From Actinomycetales bacterium (GTDB lineage: Bacteria; Actinomycetota; Actinomycetes; Actinomycetales; Cellulomonadaceae): a DNA stretch of 5,775 bases. The notes under the pieces are model-generated. The model did no database searches. It saw only the letters and a list, made by a program, of their open reading frames with translations, and was not told where the DNA came from. The stretch's first letter is position 1. Every line of letters starts with the position of its first letter. Shown piece after piece: positions 1-4,991 of the stretch. Position numbers and translations under genes: made by a program. Where the stretch lies: NCBI GenBank assembly GCA_012514835.1, contig JAAYZM010000049.1, positions 1 through 5,775 of the forward strand, read 5' to 3'.

Positions 1-541
1 GGGCCTGGATCTCGGCGCGCTGGGCGGACCGGGTCGCGTGCTGCGCCGCGACGAACAGGGCGAGCAGCAGGGGCGCGCCCACCACGAGGACGGCCTGGAG
101 CACCGCGAGACCGACCACCACGCCGCCACCCGGGTCGTCGCGCGCCTCGATCACGTTCGCGACCACGAGCACCACGGCCACGACGGCCAGGACCCACCAC
201 CGCGCGCGCGGCCGCCAGTGCACCACCGCGCGGTACACGGCCACGGCGACGGGCAGGGCCGTCACCCCGAACACGACGCCGAGGTCGAGCGGAGAGACCG
301 CGAGGGGCACCGCCGCGATCGCGAGCAGGGCCGACGACGGCGCCCCGCGGACCCACGCCACGAGCACGGACTGCACGACGACGGCCACGAGCCCGAGCAG
401 CCACGCGGACGACCCGACGGCTGGCGCGTCGCCGGCAACGCTCGGGTCGGTCTGCGCCAGGACGGGCCCGATCACGAGCATCGCGACGGCCACCACGCCC
501 GTCACCGCCGCGACGATCACGTCGTTTCGTCCGATCCTCAC
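1..541 (-). CDS. Probable sensor histidine kinase, N-terminal membrane domain (partial)
   Basis: The minus strand is open from a GTG at 541-539 to the left edge, giving 180 residues with the C-terminus outside the window. An in-frame TAG lies four codons upstream of this GTG, so it is the earliest possible start; no good ribosome binding site is visible. The product is strongly hydrophobic, with likely membrane segments near residues 8-29, 46-64, 70-104 (probably two short ones), 114-132 and 140-165. It then turns polar in ATRSAQRAEIQA, the beginning of a cytoplasmic helix. This layout (five or so membrane passes, an YRAV-HWRPRARWW stretch between segments, then a charged helix) is typical of actinobacterial NarL-type (HisKA_3) sensor kinases. 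In those, the dimerisation/phospho-acceptor helix follows directly. The His motif and ATPase domain are not in the window, so the kinase call is inference. A plain multi-pass membrane protein is the alternative. Confidence 0.6.
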   Translation of the reverse strand, partial: MRIGRNDVIVAAVTGVVAVAMLVIGPVLAQTDPSVAGDAPAVGSSAWLLGLVAVVVQSVLVAWVRGAPSSALLAIAAVPLAVSPLDLGVVFGVTALPVAVAVYRAVVHWRPRARWWVLAVVAVVLVVANVIEARDDPGGGVVVGLAVLQAVLVVGAPLLLALFVAAQHATRSAQRAEIQA

Positions 542-577
542 GCGCCGAGCCTATGCGCCGGGCCAGGAGCGCCCCAG

Positions 578-679
578 CGCCCGTCCAGACACGGCGCCCG
601 TACAGACACAGCGTCCGTCCGGGATCAGCCTCCGCCAGGGATCAGCGCCCGCCCAAGATCAGCGCCAGCCCAGGATCAC
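578..679. repeat. Six-copy degenerate 17-nt tandem repeat
   Basis: Six consecutive 17-nt units start at 578, 595, 612, 629, 646 and 663. On the plus strand they read, for example, CGTCCGTCCGGGATCAG and CGCCCGCCCAAGATCAG. On the minus strand, the sense of both flanking genes, the consensus is about CTGATCCNGGNCGGGCG. The two units nearest the kinase gene (578-611) have diverged at the GATC part, with GACAC instead. The array fills the spacer between the MerR-family gene and the kinase gene, and its last unit overlaps the MerR-family stop codon (676-678). A 17-nt period is not a multiple of three, which argues against a coding origin. Function is unknown. Confidence 0.8.
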
Positions 680-1101
680 CGCCACAGCGCCGGATAGGCG
701 ACGGCCCCCTCGAGGATGTCCGCGACGGCGGCCTCGAACCGCGGGCACGTCGCGATGTCGTGGGCGCGGCACTCGAGGGCGTGCAGGGTCATCTCGCGCG
801 AGCGCACCATCTCGTCCATCCGCCGGTCGAGGTCAGCGACGTGCGCCTCGAGGACGGCGTGCCGCTCGGGCGCCTCGCCGTCGAGCAGCGCGCGCACCTG
901 GTCGAGGCTCATCCCGGCCGCCTTGGAGCGCAGGATCACGGCCACGCGGGTGACGTCGGCGTCCACGTACCGCCGTCGGCCCGCCCCGTCCCGCTCGGGT
1001 GCGAGCAGCCCCACGTCCTCCCAGTGGCGCAGCACGTGCGTCTCGAGGCCGAACCTCGCGGCGAGCTCTCCGACGGACCAGGTACCGGTGCTTGACTTCA
1101 T
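676..1101 (-). CDS. MerR-family transcriptional regulator
   Basis: This is a DNA-binding regulator of about 141 residues. The N-terminal winged helix-turn-helix reads TWSVGELAARFGLETHVLRHWEDVGLL, followed by the usual MerR wing (APERDGAGRRRYVDADV) and the second HTH-like element (ILRSKAAGMSLDQVRALL). A coiled-coil dimerisation helix follows (LEAHVADLDRRMDEMVRSREM). The tail has two cysteines and a histidine in CRAHDIATCPRF, a C-x2-H-x4-C-P pattern common in actinobacterial MerR regulators whose effector is unknown. It lacks the clustered cysteines of SoxR. The ATG at 1101 is preferred over the one at 1119: the six extra codons (CGA, GTT, CAT, GTT) are untypical for this genome and lie in a dyad that looks regulatory. 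No clear ribosome binding site precedes either start. It is divergent from the flavoprotein gene at 1155 and probably controls that gene and itself. Confidence 0.88.
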   Translation of the reverse strand: MKSSTGTWSVGELAARFGLETHVLRHWEDVGLLAPERDGAGRRRYVDADVTRVAVILRSKAAGMSLDQVRALLDGEAPERHAVLEAHVADLDRRMDEMVRSREMTLHALECRAHDIATCPRFEAAVADILEGAVAYPALWR

Positions 1102-1122
1102 GTCAACATGAACTCGCATCCT
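1092..1122 (+). promoter_or_regulatory. Candidate MerR-type promoter and operator for the flavoprotein gene
   Basis: A perfect inverted repeat TTCATGTCAACATGAA (7-bp arms, 2-nt centre) lies at 1097-1112 and overlaps a second dyad TTGAC-N5-GTCAA at 1092-1106. On the plus strand, TTGACT (1092-1097) can serve as -35 and CATCCT (1117-1122, 3 of 6 matches) as -10, with a 19-bp spacer holding the dyad. Known MerR-family promoters have overlong 19-20 bp spacers with the operator between the two hexamers, so the geometry fits well. The -10 match is poor. The dyad also covers the likely start codon of the regulator (1101-1099), which would allow autorepression. Confidence 0.5.
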
Positions 1123-1142
1123 GCTCGAGAACGCAAGACCCG

Positions 1143-1148
1143 AGGAGG
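1143..1148 (+). promoter_or_regulatory. Strong ribosome binding site of the flavoprotein gene
   Basis: AGGAGG lies six bases before the ATG at 1155. It decides this start over the longer reading frame that extends upstream through the promoter region. Confidence 0.85.
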
Positions 1149-1154
1149 AGAACC

Positions 1155-2189
1155 ATGTATGACGCCCTGATCCTGGGCGGTGGCGCCGCAGGCCTGAGCG
1201 CCGCCGTCGCGCTCGGCCGCGCCGGCCGCCGTGTCCTCGTGCTCGACGCGGGCAGCCCGCGCAACCGCTTCGCGAGCCACATGCACACCGTCCTGGGGCA
1301 CGAGGGCACCGACCCGGTCGAGCTCCTCGCCCGCGGGCGCGCGGAGGCGCGGCGGTACGGCGTCGAGATCGTGCCGGGGTGGGCCGTCACGCTCCGCGAG
1401 GTCCGAGGGGCCGGGAGCGGGGCCGACGACGGCGGTCCCCGGCGCGACGAGCACGCGGAGCGAGCTGTCACGGACGGCGCGCTCGAGGACGGTCCGCTGC
1501 TCGAGCTGAGCACGTCGGAGGGCGCCGTCGTCGTCGGCCGTGCCGCCCTCCTCGCGACGGGACTGACGGACCGCCTCCCCGAGGTCCCCGGTCTCGCGGA
1601 GCGCTGGGGGCGTTCCGTGCTGCACTGCCCCTACTGCCACGGCTGGGAGGTGCGCGGGCGGCGGCTCGGCGTGCTCGTCACCGGGCCCGTCGGGTTCCAC
1701 CAGGCGCAGCTCATCCGGCAGTGGAGCGAGTTCGTGACCGTCTTCGCGCACGGCCACGAGGTGCCCGACGACGTGGCGCGGCGGCTGCGCTCGCGCGGCG
1801 TCGAGATCGTCCCTGGCGAGGTCCTCGAGCTGCTCGGCGAGGGCCCTGACGTCACGGCCGTGCGGACGGCGGACGGGGCGCTGACCGAGATCGACGCGAT
1901 CTTCACGGCGAGCACCCTCGAGCCGAACGACGCGTGCTGCGCCCCGCTCGGGCTCGAGCGCGCCGAGCTGCCCATGGGCATGGGCTCGTTCGTGGCCGTC
2001 GACGCGACGGGCCGGACCAGCCACGAGCGCGTGTGGGCCGCGGGCAACGTCATCAACCCCGCGCTCGGGGTGGCCGCGTCGATGGGTGCGGGCACGCAGG
2101 TGGGCGGGGCCATCAACATGGCGCTCATCACCGCCGAGTTTGATCGGGCAGAGCTTGAGCGGGCAGAGCTTGAGCGGGCAGACGCTTGA
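1155..2189 (+). CDS. Thioredoxin-reductase-like FAD-dependent oxidoreductase with CPYC centre
   Basis: This is a 344-residue flavoprotein. The FAD-binding Rossmann motif is GGGAAG (8-13), ATGL lies at 134-137, the redox pair is C158-P-Y-C161 followed by HGWE, and the C-terminal FAD motif is VWAAGNV (293-299). The CPYCHG centre differs from the CATC of true thioredoxin reductase. It is the form found in TrxR-like dithiol oxidases such as HlmI and in many uncharacterised actinobacterial oxidoreductases. The second nucleotide-binding region reads VTGPVGFHQA (175-184) and has lost the GxGxxA/G pattern and the arginine cluster that bind NADPH. An oxygen-dependent thiol oxidase is therefore as likely as a reductase. 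Residues 84-116 look like a charged, glycine-rich insertion. Residues 328-344 (FDRAELERAELERADA) are encoded by a tandem repeat. It probably answers to the divergent MerR regulator, in response to thiol or redox stress. Confidence 0.88.
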   Translation: MYDALILGGGAAGLSAAVALGRAGRRVLVLDAGSPRNRFASHMHTVLGHEGTDPVELLARGRAEARRYGVEIVPGWAVTLREVRGAGSGADDGGPRRDEHAERAVTDGALEDGPLLELSTSEGAVVVGRAALLATGLTDRLPEVPGLAERWGRSVLHCPYCHGWEVRGRRLGVLVTGPVGFHQAQLIRQWSEFVTVFAHGHEVPDDVARRLRSRGVEIVPGEVLELLGEGPDVTAVRTADGALTEIDAIFTASTLEPNDACCAPLGLERAELPMGMGSFVAVDATGRTSHERVWAAGNVINPALGVAASMGAGTQVGGAINMALITAEFDRAELERAELERADA

Positions 2190-2199
2190 TCGAGCAGAT
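2139..2199 (+). repeat. 15-nt tandem repeat forming the flavoprotein C-terminal tail and stop
   Basis: Four units start at 2139, 2154, 2169 and 2185: TTTGATCGGGCAGAG, CTTGAGCGGGCAGAG, CTTGAGCGGGCAGACG and CTTGATCGAGCAGAT. The first three are read in frame as DRAEL/ERAEL/ERAD. The third has one extra base, so the TGA in the fourth copy falls in frame and ends the protein at 2187-2189. The array continues ten bases past the stop. Confidence 0.85.
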
Positions 2200-2217
2200 C
2201 GCGCTCGGTGAGAGGAC

Positions 2218-2250
2218 TCTCATGCGGGGTTCATCCAGGGTTTACCCACG
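2218..2250 (+). promoter_or_regulatory. Candidate OmpR/PhoB-type operator of 11-nt direct repeats
   Basis: Two adjoining 11-mers, GTTCATCCAGG (2229-2239) and GTTTACCCACG (2240-2250), match each other at most positions. A weaker third unit, TCTCATGCGGG (2218-2228), precedes them in phase. Actinobacterial PHO boxes and other OmpR-family sites are direct repeats with an 11-nt period and a G-T-T-C-A-C/T-C core, so this resembles such a site. It lies 64-96 bases before the solenoid protein gene, a usual place for an activator. No convincing -10 could be picked out, and the cognate regulator is unknown. Confidence 0.4.
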
Positions 2251-2313
2251 CGGGGTGGACTTCAGGTGGAAGGTCGGGGAAGCACCCCGGCAGCACCCGG
2301 AAGGACCAGGACC

Positions 2314-2952
2314 ATGAAGATCGCTCGCACCCTCGCCGCCACCGCGGCCCTCGGCCTCGTGATCGCTGCCGTCCCCACGGCCGCGCACGCCGACGACGAC
2401 GTCCGTCGCACCGGCAGCTACACAGTGCGCGCTGGCCAGACCATCGAGGGCGACCTGATCGTCCGCCATGGCACCGTGCGCATCCACGGCACCGTCGAGG
2501 GCGATGTCCGCCAGGTCGGCAAGGGCTCCGTGGTGGTCTCGAAGACCGGCAAGGTCGACGGCAACATCAGCGAGTCCGGCTCCGGTCACGTCAAGGTGCA
2601 CGGCGAGGTGGACGGCAACGTCACCGAGCGCGACAGCGGGTCGGTGCGCGTGTACCGCTCCGGGAGCGTCGACGGGAACCTCGCCGAGCGCGGCACCGGC
2701 GACGTGCGCGTCGACCGACGCGGCTCGGTCGACGGGAACGTCTCCGAGACGCGCGGCGGCAAGGTCGTGATCCGCGGCACCGTGGACGGCAACGTCAAGG
2801 AGACCGGCACCGGTCACCTGCAGCTGATGCGCACCGCGAAGGTCGACGGGAACGTGTACGAGCGCGGCGCCGGGAACCTCTACGTCTACCGCGGCGCGAA
2901 GGTCGACGGCGACATCTCCGAGGGCGGCAAGGGCAAGCGGATCAACCGCTGA
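2314..2952 (+). CDS. Secreted beta-solenoid repeat protein, bactofilin-like
   Basis: The protein has 212 residues. It starts with a classical Sec signal peptide (MKIARTLAATAALGLVIAAVPTAAHA) with probable cleavage after Ala26 before DDD. No LPXTG, lipobox or membrane anchor is visible, so it should be released or held non-covalently at the wall. The rest is nine repeats opening at residues 44, 61, 81, 99, 119, 139, 157, 177 and 197. Most read V-D-G-N-V/I/L-x-E-x-G-x-G-x-V-x-V, and they are 17-20 residues long. The regular short strands with conserved glycines predict a right-handed beta-helix like that of bactofilins and other polymer-forming proteins. Bactofilins, however, are cytoplasmic, whereas this is exported. 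Function is not known; a structural or self-assembling envelope protein is the natural guess. The ribosome binding site GGAAGGA lies eight bases upstream of the ATG. The gene stands alone, with a candidate operator before it and a strong hairpin after it. Confidence 0.75.
   Translation: MKIARTLAATAALGLVIAAVPTAAHADDDVRRTGSYTVRAGQTIEGDLIVRHGTVRIHGTVEGDVRQVGKGSVVVSKTGKVDGNISESGSGHVKVHGEVDGNVTERDSGSVRVYRSGSVDGNLAERGTGDVRVDRRGSVDGNVSETRGGKVVIRGTVDGNVKETGTGHLQLMRTAKVDGNVYERGAGNLYVYRGAKVDGDISEGGKGKRINR
2443..2943 (+). repeat. Intragenic 54-60 nt repeats encoding the solenoid coils
   Basis: Units begin at the codons for residues 44, 61, 81, 99, 119, 139, 157, 177 and 197. Each contains GTCGACGGCAAC or a close variant (GTCGACGGGAAC, GTGGACGGCAAC). 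The lengths alternate between 54 and 60 nt, apart from the first, diverged 51-nt unit. Conservation is high in the VDGN core and weak elsewhere, which suggests old duplications under selection rather than recent slippage. Confidence 0.7.
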
Positions 2953-2968
2953 CGCGCTCCCCGTTCAT

Positions 2969-3015
2969 CAGCGTGCGGGGTTGGTGCCCTCTCAGGGCAC
3001 CAACCCTGCACGCTG
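2969..3015 (+). terminator. Long hairpin terminator after the solenoid protein gene
   Basis: The arms 2969-2990 and 2994-3015 pair over 22 bp with a single mismatch (G at 2977 against A at 3007) around a 3-nt CTC loop. The stem begins 16 bases after the TGA. There is no U-tract on either strand, as is usual for GC-rich actinomycete terminators. The near-perfect symmetry means it could also act on transcripts from the other direction. It separates this gene from the next one, whose putative -10 begins 21 bases later. Confidence 0.75.
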
Positions 3016-3036
3016 TTCGTCGCAGCACACCGTTCG

Positions 3037-3042
3037 TACCAT
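3037..3042 (+). promoter_or_regulatory. Candidate -10 box for a leaderless transcript
   Basis: TACCAT fits the actinobacterial TANNNT -10 pattern and ends six bases before the ATG at 3049. This places the expected transcription start at the start codon itself. No purine-rich ribosome binding site is present before this ATG, which agrees with leaderless translation. No clear -35 is seen. Confidence 0.45.
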
Positions 3043-3048
3043 GGGGCC

Positions 3049-3714
3049 ATGGCCGGGATGACTGTCAGTCAGGTGCGCAGCGAGCTCGCCGCGCTCGAGG
3101 ACCCGAAGATCCGGGCGGTCAACGAGCGCCACGGGGACGACCACGGGGTGAACCTCACGAAGCTGCGGGCCGTCGCCAAGCAGGCCGGCCGGGACGAGGT
3201 CCTCGCCCGCGCGCTGTGGGCCACCGAGGACACGGCCGCCCGCCTCGTCGCGCTCCTCGCGGCACGGCCCAAGGACTTCACGGCGGACGAGCTCGACGCG
3301 ATGCTCCGCGACGCCCGCACGCCCAAGGTGCACGACTGGCTCGTCGCCTACATCGTGGCCAAGGGCCCGCACACCGAGGAGCTGCGCACGCGCTGGTTCG
3401 CGGACCCCGACCCCGTGGTCGCGAGCGCGGGCTGGACCCTCACCGCTACCCGCGTGGCCAAGCGGCCCGACGGGCTGGACCTGGGAGCGCTGCTCGACCA
3501 GATCGAGACCGAGATGCGCAGCGCCCCGGACCGCTTGCAGTGGGCCATGAACACGTGCCTCGCGCACATCGGTATCGAGCACCCAGAGCACCGGGCGCGC
3601 GCGCTCGACATCGGCGAGCGGCTCGAGGTCCTCAAGGACTACCCGACGCCCCCTGGATGCACGTCCCCGTTCGCGCCGATCTGGATCACCGAGATGGTGG
3701 CCCGCAAGGGCTAG
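3049..3714 (+). CDS. DNA alkylation repair (AlkD-like HEAT repeat) family protein
   Basis: A 221-residue, all-helical, cytoplasmic protein recognised as a member of the DNA alkylation repair family (AlkD-like, PF08713 type). Characteristic stretches are NERHGDDHGVNLTKLRAVAK (25-44), LWATEDTAARLVALL (56-70), RTPKVHDWLVAYIVAKG (90-106), DPVVASAGWTL (121-131), RLQWAMNTCLAHIGIEH (162-178) and the tail LKDYPTPPGCTSPFAPIWI (195-213). AlkD removes bulky or cationic alkylated bases using a Trp-x3-Asp motif. The corresponding region here reads HDWLVAY, with no acidic residue where the catalytic Asp would be expected by eye. Glycosylase activity is therefore doubtful, and this may be a non-catalytic DNA-binding paralogue such as AlkF/AlkG. 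The start at 3049 is supported by the -10 box just upstream; Met4 (3058) is an alternative. Its TAG overlaps the stop of trpF on the other strand. Confidence 0.78.
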   Translation: MAGMTVSQVRSELAALEDPKIRAVNERHGDDHGVNLTKLRAVAKQAGRDEVLARALWATEDTAARLVALLAARPKDFTADELDAMLRDARTPKVHDWLVAYIVAKGPHTEELRTRWFADPDPVVASAGWTLTATRVAKRPDGLDLGALLDQIETEMRSAPDRLQWAMNTCLAHIGIEHPEHRARALDIGERLEVLKDYPTPPGCTSPFAPIWITEMVARKG

Positions 3715-4385
3715 CGCCGCTCACCAGACTTGCCCTGCTCACCGGACTCGCCCTGTTCACCGGACCTGCCCAGCGCCGCCGCGACGAACTCGCGGATCCG
3801 CCCGTGGTCCTTCACCCCGCGGGTCGACTCGACCCCGCTCGACACGTCCACGCCCCAGGGCCGCACGGCCGCGACCGCCGCGGCCACGTTGTCCGGGGAC
3901 AGCCCGCCCGCGAGCAACCAACGCCCCCGCGGCGGCTCACCCAGGAGGGCGAGGTCCCACGGCTCGCCCGAGCCGGGCACGTGGGAGTCGAGGAGCAGCA
4001 CCTCCTCGCCCCAGGCACCCACGGTGAGATGGCCGACGGCGGGATGCGGGCCGACGGCGTCCCCCGAGGCGACCGACGCCGCGCGCCATGTCCGGGGCAG
4101 CTCGCGGGCGGCGTGCCGCGCGTCCGCCTCGGAGTACCCGTGGAGCTGGAGGACGTCGACGCCGATCTCCCGGGCCCGGTCCACCGCGACGTCGATCGGC
4201 AGGTCGTGGACCACGAGCACCGTGGTGAGCGCACCGGCCGCGGCGGCCACGAGCTCTCGGGCCAGCTCGACGGGAACGGCGCGCGGGCTCGTGCCGCTCA
4301 GCACCACGCCCATCGCGTCGGCGCCCGCCTCGGCGACCACCTCGACGTCAGCGGCCGTCCCGAGCCCACAGATCTTGACCAACAT
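3711..4385 (-). CDS. trpF: Phosphoribosylanthranilate isomerase
   Basis: It catalyses the Amadori rearrangement of N-(5-phosphoribosyl)anthranilate to CdRP in tryptophan synthesis, as a cytoplasmic (beta/alpha)8 barrel. The diagnostic motifs are all present in order: MLVKICGL with the catalytic general base Cys6, GADAMGVVLSGTSPRAV (21-37), LQLHG (79-83), LLLDS with the general acid Asp133, the phosphate-binding GGLSPDNV (160-167) and GVDVSSGVESTRGVKD (178-193). The product is 224 residues, somewhat longer than the usual 200-210, because the C-terminus ends in a repetitive tail SGEQGE/SGEQGK/SGERR (208-224) outside the barrel. No other trp gene is in the window, so it is detached from a trp operon. 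The ATG at 4385 has no visible ribosome binding site. CATGAT ends eight bases before it and could be a weak -10 for a nearly leaderless message. It lies 28 bases downstream of the broken reductase gene. Confidence 0.93.
   Translation of the reverse strand: MLVKICGLGTAADVEVVAEAGADAMGVVLSGTSPRAVPVELARELVAAAAGALTTVLVVHDLPIDVAVDRAREIGVDVLQLHGYSEADARHAARELPRTWRAASVASGDAVGPHPAVGHLTVGAWGEEVLLLDSHVPGSGEPWDLALLGEPPRGRWLLAGGLSPDNVAAAVAAVRPWGVDVSSGVESTRGVKDHGRIREFVAAALGRSGEQGESGEQGKSGERR
3719..3772 (-). repeat. 18-nt tandem repeat coding the TrpF C-terminal tail
   Basis: Three units of 18 nt lie at 3719-3736, 3737-3754 and 3755-3772. On the plus strand the middle one reads GCTCACCGGACTCGCCCT. On the coding strand each gives S/P-like codons for a GEQG(E/K)S hexapeptide. 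The repeats lie entirely after the conserved TrpF barrel and reach to within five bases of the stop codon. Confidence 0.8.
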
Positions 4386-4413
4386 GGCTCAGGATCATGT
4401 CACCCCGTGCCCG

Positions 4414-4980
4414 CTACCCAGACCGTCGCACCCGGTGCCGCAGGTAGAGCACGTCCCCGAAGGTGCGCGACTCGACCAGCTCGAGGTCGAGCCGCCGCCC
4501 GTCGCGCGCGAAGAACGGCGTCCCACCGCCCACGAGCACGGGGAACACGCGCACCCGGTACTCGTCGATGAGTCCCTCGGCGGCGACGGACGCGGCGAGG
4601 TCCGCCCCGCCGATCGCGATCTCCCCGTCACCCGGCTCGGCACGCCAGCGGGCGACCTCCTCGGTCACCGTGCCCGTCGCGAGGGACATGTTCGCCCCGC
4701 GCACCTCGGTCAGGGTCCGCGAGAACACGACCTTCGGTAGCGCCTGCCACCGGCGGGTCCACTCCTGCTCGGCCTCGCTCAGCGTCGCGGGGTCCACGTC
4801 GTCCCATTAGAGCATCGCCTCGTACAGCCTGCGGCCCAGGAAGTGGACCCCGACCCCGAGGATCTCGTCCATCGAGATCTGGAACACGTCGTCGTCCGGG
4901 TCGCCCCAGTCGAAGCTGCCGTCCGGCCCCATGACGAACCCGTCGAGCGTCATCCCCATCGAGTACGTGACGTCGCGCAC
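4414..4980 (-). pseudogene. Dihydrofolate reductase (RibD C-terminal) family gene with in-frame stop
   Basis: One reading frame covers the whole gene from a GTG at 4980, five bases after an excellent AGGAGG, to a TAG at 4414-4416. It is interrupted at codon 58 by TAA (4809-4807). The first part, MRDVTYSMGMTLDGFVMGPDG through GRRLYEAML, has the N-terminal strand and the MTLDGF/GPDG motif of the family. The rest carries KVVFSRTL, GGADLAASVAAEGLIDEYRV and VFPVLVGGGTPFF, the hallmark C-terminal strands. Together they make a normal full length of about 187 residues. Relatives typically read YEAM-YW here, so the stop replaces a conserved Tyr codon directly before Trp, most simply a TAC-to-TAA change. 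There is no frameshift and no other decay, so inactivation is recent or the base is a sequencing error. The family is NADPH-dependent and mostly uncharacterised; substrate unknown. Confidence 0.85.
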
Positions 4981-4985
4981 CGCAG

Positions 4986-4991
4986 CCTCCT
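4986..4991 (-). promoter_or_regulatory. Ribosome binding site fixing the start of the broken reductase gene
   Basis: On the minus strand AGGAGG (4991-4986) stands five bases before the GTG at 4980. This rules out the much longer upstream extension of the frame, which would run through the GNAT gene. Confidence 0.75.

Noticed and set aside
578..679. CRISPR array or replication iterons
   Set aside because: Units are directly adjacent with no spacers and are degenerate. No cas genes, rep gene or AT-rich region is nearby.
38..697. Long plus-strand frame rich in His, Arg and Asp, 219 residues
   Set aside because: It is antisense to the hydrophobic minus-strand kinase domain and runs on through the 17-nt repeats. 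Low-complexity H/R/D composition is typical of a shadow frame in GC-rich DNA.
2189..2209. Seven-pair hairpin after the flavoprotein stop as a terminator
   Set aside because: It includes a wobble, has no T-tract and overlaps the tandem repeat, so the pairing is likely a by-product of the repeat.
2208..4571. 787-residue plus-strand frame across four genes
   Set aside because: Its arginine-rich, low-complexity product crosses the solenoid gene, a terminator, the alkylation repair gene and trpF. Those frames carry real domains and ribosome binding sites.
4806..4808. ATG overlapping the internal TAA (TAATG) as a restart site
   Set aside because: Restart here would read a different frame from the rest of the reductase domain, so it cannot rescue the protein. 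The in-frame GTG at 4797 has no ribosome binding site.
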